The notes beneath the pieces are model-generated. The model saw nothing but the letters and a program-made list of their open reading frames with translations, was not told the origin of the DNA and did not search any database. 64,000 nt of DNA from Paramacrobiotus metropolitanus. Lineage: Eukaryota; Tardigrada; Eutardigrada; Parachela; Macrobiotidae. The translations under genes and the position numbers were made by a program. The first letter of the stretch is position 1. Each line of letters opens with the position of its first letter. Below are positions 25,179-37,300 of this stretch, one piece after another. Location of the stretch: positions 682,001 through 746,000 of the forward strand of contig NW_026570244.1 of assembly GCF_019649055.1 (NCBI RefSeq), in the 5' to 3' direction.

Positions 25179-28100
25179 CCTGTGTATACACCACCGGCAT
25201 TTACTCCAGTTGAATCTGGCCATGTTGAGGCTGATTAAGATATTCTGCCGGTGCTGCGGCAGATGGGCATCCGGATCCGACAAGTGGCGGCTAATTGCGG
25301 GATCTGTAGTATGCACTGCAGTGCTGCGGGCTAATCACAGTAATAGGAGACGCGGCTAATAACTCTATCCAGACCCGATCATCAGACCCTTCGCATCCAG
25401 CGCGCACTTCCGGTGAGCACTGTGGCCAAAAACACGTCGCCGCTTCGCACAACAATTAATCCGCATACATATAAAACAGTCAGCGACGACGGACGATCAT
25501 ATCGCGCATAACAAATTAGTAAGCGCCCTTATCGCTGATCAGCTACAAGTACAACGCAGTCACCTTGCTTCCCACGGTGGGACAGGCACACAACTAACTG
25601 AACTACTCATCTCATCGCTGCACAATACAATACGATCAACTGGCGAAGCCAATGTGAATGCGCTGCGTGCCGGAAAAGCCAGTTGAGCCGTAGAGAAATG
25701 GCGCACGCACATGTACAGCGCGCGTTGTTAACGGTGGATGCATGTGGAATAGTGCAGCGCGTCGCCAGCTGGGCGCACCATGATATCCATGCGTCGACGT
25801 GCCGATGCTGCGCGCACTGATCTAATTTCGCATTCTGCGCTGCAGTTATCTGGTGGCCTGGTGCAGTTTAGTTATAGCTGCCCGCGACGGCGCTTAACGG
25901 AGCCGCGACGGCCGATTCCGATTGCGACGCGAGCAGTTAACCGGCCCGGCTAGTGGATCCCCATTAACAGCGCCAACTGGCCAGTACAACGTACGTTGCG
26001 CCTTGTACGACCGCACTGCAATCACATTAAAACGCCGTACATCAGCGCTGTTGGCAGAAGAAAAACATTCAGACCTATCGCCCGATAATCCGATCGTTAC
26101 GCCGCGCATATATGGTTCTTATTTCATATGCACCGTATATATGCCGCGCTGTAACAGCGGGCGGTGCATGCATAAACACGGCTCGCCTCGCAATATGTGT
26201 AACGGTGCAAGTGTTTCATATACACGCACTCCATCCTTCCAGTTCACATAAACATTGCGCCGCTACGTCCCTTTTTGGCGCTCCGACTTCGAGTTTGTTT
26301 TCAACAGCGCTGCCGTCGGTTTACTTCAGTGTTGCTGGCTAATCACAATCGCACTTGAGGGACGGGTGTTTTGATAAGAAACCGCAAGAAATCGTCGCTG
26401 CCAAACGAGGAGTTGGCAGCGACGCCGGCTATCCAACTGCCGCAGTGGATAGCCGGCGTTGACGGAGCTGTTTATACTCTTCATTTCGGCAGGCAAACCA
26501 ACTGCCAACACTCACCACACGCTCCACCTCGCCGGAAACGATGAGCCAGCAAAAATGAAATTTAATTTCAAGTACGATAATTTGAAATCGGAGGAAGCCG
26601 GACACAGTCCACTAAGCGTGCTGGGCCTTCCTAATGCTGACGACGCGGCACAACGGCCGTCCGCCGAGACAGCACACCAGGGAATATCGCTTGGAATTAT
26701 ATTGAATTGTTTAACGCAATCACGGCGCATTCGGTGGTGAATAGATTGTTCTTTGGCCAGGAGACAGCTGACGGCGGTGGCCGTGCCGTAATGCGATTAA
26801 TCAGCCAGCAGTCATTGATCGCTTTAAAAAGCAGTTAGCCTCAACACATAAATCGCTTATTCGATGCCGGCTTACAGTGCGTAGCCAGGGTGCGGATGGC
26901 ACACGTCGAATTACTGGGTACAATCAGTTAGCCGCATTCTGCCGGACAGCTATTCTAGACTTTCCCTAACGGTCAATGGTCAGTGCGTTTTCTTTAAACA
27001 ACCAGCAAAATCCCAAAATACATATTGCATAGTCTGCCTACTGTTATGCTTGTGCACTTCAAGCCCGCGAAGCCGCGCTGTACGTTAACCTTTCGAGGTG
27101 AGATGAAGTCAGCGGCGAAGAGTTTTCCCAAGAACAGCACTGAGTGTGGGAATGACTGGGAAATCAGCGGAAGTGAGTGTGTATCAATGCAGCTGCAGGA
27201 CCGCGAACTTGTGCAGTTGGTAACGGTACTGACCTTCCTCTGCCAAAAGTTGCAGACGTCCTAGCTGAGATGACCTTGAGTGTGGCATGCATTTTAGCGG
27301 ATCGGACACCTTCAGCAGCGGCGTAATGTTGCTATGCCTGCGCAACAGCAACATACGTTCCCGTGAAGACCGAAGAGTGAGAGTGCAGGTTGCGTGTGGA
27401 GGAATAAGATGTGAACTGAATGTCCTAGCTGCAATTTGCAAACACAATCCACGTACCGCACACTGACAACACCCACATGTACGCACAATCCTCACAAGCA
27501 GTAATTATGACATATTCTTAGACACTGCACGGCAGCGCCGCGCTCACATCACTCGTGCCGCTAAACACTAGCAGAACATCCCAACGTCCAGCGAAGCGGA
27601 AAGGGCTGACTGTTGAATTCAGCGCCGGCTTAGGCTGGACGTAGAGATATACAGTACAGTATATGTATGCGTACGGGCACACATGCTTTCTGCTGATCCA
27701 GCAAGTTGTGACAGTATGACTGACTATGGAGCGTATTGTCACTGCAGTGCCGGTCGGCATTTATGGCTGCTGCACTCACTGTACTCAGTGTACTGTGACC
27801 TCATCGATATTCCAAATCGCCGGATAGGATAGGCCTGCGTTGACCTGCAACCCAGGGCGTCGTCGGCATTTTATGTATGGAGGCCGCACTGCAGCAGCAG
27901 CAACAGCTCGCTGCGGGCTTCATGGATCGGAATAGCTGCAGGTCGCAGTAAAACTGGCACATATACACAGCCGTGGATACTGTGACCGACAGAGGAGGGA
28001 ATCGATTTAAGTGCCTGTTTTCAACTTGTATGCCATCTGGCCTAAAACAAACGCTCCTCCGGCAACACACTAGACAGATTAATGCGCTGCTCCTATATTG

Positions 28101-31100
28101 CCCTGCGTGTAGGCGCGATCCGATCAACGACGATCGCGCGAAGGGGAGCGCGCGCTTCTCTTGTGGAGCGGGCCGTCCCGGGGCTTCTGCTTCAGTTCCG
28201 CAGTGAAGATCGGGAGCGCCGAAAGAGGCTGTAGCGGTCTGTTGAGGAGGTCGGTAAATCACTTTCAAGGACGCAACACTCCTCATTCGTCGCGCAATGT
28301 CAAGTGCTGCGGCAACCGGCCTACCGTTTATCCCGGACCGGATTCGCGACCTGTAAGCACTACTGTGGCGACCAAGGTTTCAAACAGCAACCAAGAACCA
28401 AGTCTGTCCACGTTGCATTGCCCTCTGCTGCTGTGAATACGTATGCTGCTTAATGCACGGAAACAGTCGAAGGTGACATGGCTTTACCTGCGGTTGCGAG
28501 CGAAATAGGTCCCCTTGAACAGACGTACTCTACAGCGCTGACAATTAATGCGACTAGAAATCTGTTAATAAATATTGCCTGTCAACAACTCATAAGCAAT
28601 TCAACTCCCCGAGCAGCTCGTACATAGAAACGCGACTACTCCCATCCGAGTGTCGATGGTACTTGCACGCGCTGGCAGCGTTTCGTGGACTGGACAGACA
28701 CGCACTGTAAAGGTCACCCAGAAATTGATCCACTGGCCATCTAGTACAGGCTCTGCGCAAGAGACTGCAGCCGGACCAGGGTCAAGGTTTCTTGACCTTG
28801 TGTCGGCTATCTATGCGGTGAGTCCGCCCTGACGGCATTCCTCGAAGAACGCCATCTCAGCCAGAGCCAGCATGCCATCTGTATGTATATATCTGTAACT
28901 GTGTGTCGGTATGTTCCGTATACGTACAGATGGGCAGCTGTTCACGGGCCTCAACGCTCTGGGCCGCAGTCTCCGCTGGGACTGCAGCGACACTGCATGC
29001 GAGGCAGGATAAGGAGCCACGACGCAGGCTCACTAGGAGACATTACAGCCACAGAGTGGTTCTATCACTACGAAACCGTTCCCATGGGCGAGGAACACGC
29101 TGACGTTCGCAGCCCTATCGGAAGGACTAATCTGTATCGGCAATTAATTGCAACAAAATGCCGCTCCGCTCACTGCTCCTGCAGGAGCGCTGCGCCGCAT
29201 GGTCGTACATTCCCAGGGATGAACTAAACTGCTTTTCTACTTTGTGATACATCGGTTACTGTTAGAGTGCTTCCAGTTACAGCATTAGTAATTGATCATT
29301 TCAAGACTACTGCTAGTAATTCTGTTCCTGTATATATCCGATGCTTGCACCGGCTTGCCAAAAGAATGTAAGAAATTGTGGTGTAACGTGTACAGTTGCA
29401 CTACATGATTGTGCAGGGAAGCACTGCGGACTTTTTACACTGCGCACTTCATTCTTTGCCGAACACTGCGAACCGTCCAAGCGAAAAAACGCTTTCCTCG
29501 CAATCGAGCGCTGTCGTGTAAGCAGTGCCCTCATACAGCGTATATGCATATGTAATCGTGCTGGTGTTTTGTGGAGTGCGATAGCCTGTTGGATTTGCAT
29601 TTGGCAGCTTAGGAGGAAAAAAGCGGATTTGGCTGCGGCTTGCGGGCTTATTGTTAACGCCGGCCGGGCAGCATCAGCGACATGAGCATAATGGCTGATA
29701 GGAGGATCGGTACATGCAGATTGCGTCGGTCTGCCGTAGCTGGCTGCAAGCGGCATTGCTAGTGGGCAGTGATGGATGAAATGCATAATCAAATTTAAGT
29801 GTGCGTCAAAATCACTGCGGCCGCAGCGCGATGCCTCTTGACAAGCAGACAAGTTCGCGGACTTGATCGGATCATCGGCATTATGTTGCCATTGCCATCG
29901 CGACTATACAGATACTGCCAGTCGCCACAAAAGACTCCCTTCGGCTCCCTTTACCGGCTCCGCTCCCCCTACTGGCTGTACCCGACGCCGACGGCGAAGC
30001 GTTCTGCGAAGGGCGAAAGTGTGCATTTACGGCATTCACAGTATAAGACATAGTACAAAGTATAGGAAGCGATTTGTACCAGTTCCTAGTTGGGCAGTCG
30101 GCCGGTCTTTCGGCGCGGATATAAGCATGGGAGTGGGTTTAACCTTTGCGCAGTAAACGTATTACAAGCGCCGGCTATGATGATGAATGAATGATGTGAA
30201 TGTCCCGGTGGCGAGCGGGATGGCGAAATGAGTTATTTTCTTGGCCAGCCACACTTGCCGAAGGATCAGTCGCTAAGTGAATTAAACCTAAGCGGGCTGC
30301 GCTCACTGTCAGCGCCATAACGGCATCCACGCCTAACATTACGCTGCGCTGCTAACACTGGCCTTCCTTCCGGCGCCGCTCCATCTCACTGCCGCAGTTG
30401 CACGGGCACTGCAACAGCGCACACTCTAATTCTCTCCTCCCGCCAAGGAAGCCCAGCCAGTCCCGCCCGGGCCACAACAGGGCCAATCCTTGCCGGGCCG
30501 AACAATGGCGCGCCGGAAGGCCAACAAGTCAGTCCTTTACTCTCGCCGGATGTCATTACGCCAGTACAGTTACTCAGTTACTCACACATATCTTCGCGCC
30601 AGCATCGCTTCGTGCAGTTGCTTCGCTAGCAGCGACATGCGGCGTAATCACTCCTTTGTCATGCGTCATTGACGCCATTCTCTCAACTGGCAGCACTCAT
30701 TTCCCCACCGATTATTTTCCTACCCATGCACTAGCATCCAACTATCCCGTCTGCACATCTACGCTGATCGCTGTTTAATACTGTCGACTCGGTGGATTAC
30801 CATCGCCATCGGAAACACCAACACATGTCCGGCTCGTTTTCATCTTATGATTATGATTTTTTTATAGAATCGCCCAAGTAATCGTTGTGCGGGACGAATA
30901 TCGACCACTGAAGATTAATTTGTGTCCTCGTACATGGCGTACTTCAAGTGTAGCGCTGCATATACAGATAGCTGGACGGCGTAGCTGATATCTGGCGAAA
31001 GGCGCTTTATGTGACATAACAATCTCGGTGGGAGGCGAACGGTCAAGTTGTGAAAAGCAGCAGCCAAACCGTTGCGGCATTCAGTTGGTGTGGTATATAC

Positions 31101-31303
31101 AATACACTGCAGATGTGCTGGTCAAAGTGGCCGGCATCACCATGTTCGTCGGGATTTCACCATGCATCTCGCTGTTTGGCGCTAGTGTCGGCGCTACGAC
31201 AAATCCCGGTGGCTGCCGGTGACCTGCTTACCTAGAGACGGTACACGTGCAGCAATGTGGAGCGCTGAGATGAGCCAGATGATCCGTTGTGACAGGTAGC
31301 AAC
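25179..31303. other. Intergenic, about 6.1 kb, between divergent Ly6 and HCN genes
   Basis: No ORF above about 180 aa and none with domain-like composition or plausible splice partners. It contains the double hairpin at 26393-26459, a GGTCAAG/CTTGACC inverted repeat at 28780-28797 and an AAAGGTCA at 28709. Presumably it is upstream regulatory DNA for both genes (inference). Confidence 0.4.
26393..26459. repeat. Two back-to-back perfect hairpins
   Basis: Stem 1 is 26393-26404 with 26413-26424 (12 bp, 8-base loop). Stem 2 is 26422-26434 with 26447-26459 (13 bp); its interior ACTGC/GCAGT also pairs, so it is a near-complete 38-nt palindrome. The two stems share three bases and cannot both form fully. 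They lie in non-coding DNA. No poly-T tract follows. Confidence 0.7.
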
Positions 31304-34300
31304 ATGTCTGATCACAACAACGACGCCGGCACCAGCACCAGCTGCGCCCGCATCCAGGACGACCACGCGAATGGGTGAGTACTTTTCCAGCTGTTTGTGC
31401 TCGCCAACTTCCGCCGGTATCCCGCAGATATGCTGCTCTGATAATGCAACTTATATGACGACCGCCTTACAACTAATGAGGTTGTTACTGGTTTGAAATT
31501 GTGAAATAATGCACAGGTACTGATACCTTGACATCATGCAAGCTGTATGGTATAACTACCGAGTAGGCTACCGGGGCACTTGTTTTGCTAGCGTGTACAT
31601 CTCCTGAGCAGTGGTCAGCTGACAGCCATGGCAGAAACGCGACCCCTGGTGTTTTTGCCAGCTGAAAAACTGCGGAAGTACTGGCAGGTCGATTGAATTA
31701 TTATTGTATCACATCGCGACAGTGCCTTGTACCGTGTATATAAGCATGTATCACAGCATTGCGTGTTCCCGCCGCTGGTTAGTCCCGCGTGGCGAACGTC
31801 CTGTAAAGCCAAGGACAAGCCTGCTCGAATGAATAGCTGCTGCTGAATGTGTGCAGTGCAATGGATGAGTCCCCTCTACTGTACGTGGTCGGTAGCGACT
31901 AGCGATACGTACAGTCCCTAACTGGAGGTTCAGAGTTGCACGTTTGCTACAATTAATTAAAGAAACGTGTAATATTCTATATAGCTGCTGATGCTGGGTG
32001 CGGTACGCAAGGACGGTCACGCCTGATTTACAAATGCACGAGTTACGAGTGTACAGAACACAAAACGGAATCTGGTCCGCTTCCGCTGTACATGTGCGTA
32101 GAAAGCGCGCTCCGGCCGCAGGTATCCGTAGCCCACACCGTAACCGTAGCTGCTTATAATTATATTCACAGGACCTGATGGTCAAAATGTTTTACCGCTC
32201 TGGGTCAAGAAATGAACTACTAGTCCTAGTGCATGCAGATTTACTGTAGTGCCGGCGATAAGTTAGACCAAACAATGTGTGTACAATACGGGAAACACAC
32301 GGGTACTTTATTGGGTTATTGGAGTGAACATAGGATAGAAACAAAAGCTATACATAAAGATAGAAACACACGGGTAGCTGGTATATTAATTTGCCCGTGC
32401 ATGTGTGCTCGTTTCTTTGTGATCACCTGTGACTGTGAGCTGTGACCCTCGATCGCTTCAGAATTTCATTTGGGTAGACGACCTTTGTGTAGACCTTTCA
32501 TTTGTGTAGACGACCTTTGGACAGCTTTGCCGTTGTAATATTCACGCACAGCCACAACTGTAACTGTCTTGGTTACGGTGTGATCACTAATCACTGGATT
32601 AGTATTTGAATCATCTGAGATTTTCTCTTCAAGATGGCAGTGAACATATCATGAAGGCTGCGCACTTTCCTTAATGCAATTATGAACAGCAGCATCCAGC
32701 TAGTACAGAAGCCAACTTCCTGTCGGTTTCCATTCCTGGCCCGTCCCGTTTCTCGTCTCCAGTTTCTGCTGCGTATGTACAAGTACGAGTATATATACAC
32801 TGTTGTACGTACGGTGCGCTGTAAAGCACATACTACATTGCATTAGCTTCTAGCGGACACTGCATAGACTGCATGCTGGCAGCTGTCCAGTAGCGTAGAC
32901 AGTTGCAGATTAGTACTGCAATACAGATACTTCTACAGGTAGAAATAGAACTTATTAGTGATCCACACTGTTCCAGCTCCTCTTTATTTCCTGTTTCACG
33001 CCCACCCGGCCGTTACGTGTATTTCTCGGTGACTGGGCTTGCAGCGGCTTAATTTAGAGTGTCGGTGGCGGCACTGCGGATTGCATACATTACAGGACTC
33101 GTACTGCTGTATTTTAGGCCATCGCCACAACGTACATCCGCAACTCTTCGAGCTGTTTCAGGTCACACTGCAGGCTTACATGTCGGTTCATGATTGCTTT
33201 GGCCAAGTACGATTGTACAACTCGTACCTGTCAGGTACGTACATGCCCTTAGTTGCACCTCTGGTCTGGTACAGTAGGCCTGTTATTAACTGGCGCAGAA
33301 GTAATAACATACAACCGTGTTTGGTCTGATATTATTAACTCTTACTGATGCTTTCCTCTTTGCATGATTGGGCTTTAAGTTACGCTTTCGATTACGAGTA
33401 ACTTTGGTTACTCGGTAAGTACAAGGTGATTTTCTTAATCCGAAAAAAACTGTCAAATGGTGGCGTGCTACTAATTTACATGCTCTCCGGGATAAATTTT
33501 CTGGCATCCGTTTTTGAGTGATAGTAAAATGTGACCGCCCAGTGCCAGTAATCTGCGTCAGACATTTACCGGTACAACATTTATGGCATTGAAATGCCAA
33601 GGGATAACAAGAAAATTATTGTGTTCCCTCCAAAAACGGAATCTACAGGATCGCAGCAGAACACTTTCCTAGTTGCGAATGATGATTGCTCGTAATTAAA
33701 AAGTAAAGCGTTTCTTGATCGTCTTCACCTGTTGCAATGGGGACATTAATGGGCCGGTCAGGAGAGCGATAGAAGTAGCGTGTAACGCTGCTGTACATGC
33801 ATTTTTGTTGATGAGCATTAAGCACAGAGTACATGAGTACATGTACATGGCCTGCACGGGAGCGATTAAAGTGCGCGCGCACTCAAGGACTGTGCAGTGT
33901 GCAGTGGAGAAGCACTCCTCCCGCTAGATGCTGTACAAGTACGTGGATGCAGGCTGGAGCAGCCCGGGCGGAAACTCTATCGGATGCACCGGCCGTGCGC
34001 TGGCGGATGCGTAGCGGCGAGATTATTGACGGGATTATCGCGCGTCGCGGCGCTGCAGTGAGGTGAAACGGAAGAATTAGCTAGTGCACTTGCCATTAGC
34101 TATAGAGGGGATGAGTAAACTCTCCACTCACTCAATCCCGCTCCAGCAAGTCGATCGTGCAGCATATTCGCCCCGCAGCCATCGGTTCACAGCACCAGCA
34201 AATTTCTTTATCCCGCCGTATATATCTGCACAATAACCTCACTCGATAGATATATGTATACTTGTTCCCCGTTCGCGGCGTACGAGAGGCGGTACAACGC

Positions 34301-37300
34301 GATGCCATTACATATATACCGGTATATACCCCTCAACCCAAGGCAACCTTGGCGCTGTACGGCGGTACGCAATCTGCCCAGCCAATTTGTAACGCATGTT
34401 ATGGCGGTTTGCTCCATTACGTTGGGATGTCGCCAGCTGCATATATAGATATACGTAACACAAGTACCGGTACATATCTATATGTACAGTACGTGTACGT
34501 CTGGATGCGCAAGACGTTGGTCGCCTGCGCTGGCTAACAGACATGTACTTACACATCAACGACACACTATTACCAGCTCCGTCCTTTCTCTTGCCATTGT
34601 GCCGCCTGAACCGCGCAGACTGCCGACGCTGCACAATGCTAACGAGCGAATGCGAGTGGGAAAGAAGGGAAGAGAGGCCCGACGTCCTTTCATCGAGATA
34701 GTGCCGCCACAGCATAAGTCGTCATCCGTACAAGTAGCGCGAATCGGCAAATCGAATCAGTCCAGTCAGGATGTTGCCGGCTAATTGCGTAGGCTGAGTG
34801 TCGTCTCGTCTGGCTACACTGGCAGTGGCGAGGGGAACATAGTATCCGTACTAATCTGGCCAAGAGGCATCCGCAACCGGCACCGGTATCATCGCGGATT
34901 CGCGGTTCATCCATTTGTCTGTCTGCTCTGATCTGACTTTGCACAGAACCAGATCGGCAATACAACCAATGGTTGATATGGGACGTTAATCTGGCCGCTA
35001 ATAGCTGGCGCTCATCGCGGTCGGTCAGCAATACTGCCGATGGATGCTCCATCATCGCCGCCTTCAGCCTCGCCCTGACTCATCACCGCGTACATCCATC
35101 CTGATGCCTGCCTGATCCCGATCCTCGCTGCCTGCCTGTCGATCTCGACGCCGGCACTTGTCTTGCCTAGCCGTCAGCGCCGTGTTAGCCGACTGCATAT
35201 ATTCTGTGCTGGGACGTGCGTTTACACAAACTGCCACTTGTTTCAACAGATCGCTGCAATTCCCATCTATTTCGCCGACTCAACACGCCAGCGATTAAAC
35301 TGCCGCATTCCCTTCCGCTGACTTGTACACATTACACAGCTTAACGTAATTCGCGCTCGCTGATCGCAACTTGTGTTTTGTTGGCCGTCGTGCATTGTGT
35401 GGCTGCTGGCGGAAGTCGAGAAGGAGAGAAGGAAGCCGTCGCGGCGCTGATCTAACTGAATCGGCGGTCGCTGTTGACCGGCGCGCGATCGCGTCAATAA
35501 CTGCCTCCATCGGCGCTCTATTTGTCCGGCCTGTTCCGCGTCCCGCTGCGCGCGGCGGGCCACTGCATTTGTCGGCGCTGCGCCCGGCAATCACTTCCGT
35601 CAACGGACGCTTTCCGGTGCCCAGCAGCGTCTCTATATACGCAATACGTAACGGCTCGCTTGTTCCTTCACCGCCAACCATTTCGGGTAGGACAACGCTG
35701 TAACACTGTAGCTCTAATCGTTCAATGTTGCGACTACCATTTCCCGTCCTTCCTACTAAGGAGTATTATAGTAGTAAACGTTCGCTGCCTCGATTGTTAT
35801 TTGGTTATTTACCGGGCTGGCTAGAGTATGGCTAATATTCCCATCTTAAATGCCGAACTGGCGTGAATATATTACGGGCGACAGGATAATTGATTCGCCG
35901 ATTCAAGTATAGGTAATCGTCGTGTGTGTTCGGACATATATAGCAGCACGTGACCGTGTGTACAGTTGGCCCGTTTTTCTGGAGATGCATCTGCGCGTGT
36001 TTAGCAGTAAGATTCGCGGTATTTCTTACCGTTACCTGATGCGATTATGCGCTCGAAAGAATCGGGCTGGCGATGAATATGTAAGTAAGACGGAAAACAG
36101 CGCGGGAGCGGTGTGGTTAGCGTTGCGTGTGCCGGTGGATGTGGCTGCACCGTGCATATAGGAGTACTGTAACGTTAACTAGAGTCGGCCGGCGCGGCTT
36201 AACCTTAACGTTAGGCTTGACATCAGCGTTTGGCGTGGTTGTTTGCCTTTACGCTGTTTATCTTTGACACCATCATTTTTAACGGTTAAGGTAGCACTTG
36301 AAAAATCTATATCTGCAGCTATCTATAATTCATTGGCTTCCCGGCCGATTACGCAGCCCGCAGCCGTGTTGCCTTCCTGGATGCAGCGTCCCTATGGAGT
36401 GCCGTCATCGCGCAATCAGCTGAGCAGCGATCACTCACGACTGCGTAGGCGCAGGCCAACATTAACACGCTCGCTACCCGTGTTTCTCTACGCGATCACA
36501 GCCACTGATTTCTTTACGCTCGCCTGCACACCAGCAGCCAATTTGCAGTGCTGTTGCGTTGCTGCTTACAAATCAGGTTAATTATATATATTGCGTAGAG
36601 TAATGTACCGCCAGGCGCCAGCACTGCACTCCCATGACCTTCTACTAAAATATTGCTAATTTATTAAACATTTCGATCGGTTCTTCACAGTATTTATACT
36701 TTATAGCCAGTATTATTATATACTAATGTCATGCACAAAATAGTTGATTTTCCGGCATAAAAAAGGTTACGGTATAAAATAGGCAAGACGAGTAGGAATA
36801 TTTAATCTTTATGTTTACTCTGTTTTTGTAATTAATATCTACTCTGTAGCGCTTAATTACGAGCGCACTGCGCAGTATAACTGCATCGATGATTCGGTTT
36901 GGCAAATGAATTGATTTAATTTCAATTTGGCGTTGCAATACAGTCACAAGTTTCTTATAACAGTAAAAGAATTGTACTGAATACACAGCCTCAGCCGACT
37001 ACGGAAATAGGCGGCCTAATCACACAGAACATTTCGTCTAAGTTGGCCGATGCTGGTGCTGTTACCATGACAGAGGAATGAATTGATTTAGGAAGGTAAA
37101 GGGTAGAGTCTATCCGTAATTATGCTATTCTGTGTATAAATTAATAGTTCAGCCATCTGTGTGGGGCAGCGCGGTTACCGCTCAGCCGAATTGATTTGCA
37201 GACAATTAATTTTTAATTTGAATAAGCTCAGCATGATTTTTTAAGTCGCTGGTTTTGATTTACCGTAATCAATCTAACCCTAAGACATGGACAGAAAAAG

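Noticed and set aside
26393-26459. Rho-independent terminator
   Set aside because: No T tract follows and the DNA is eukaryotic.
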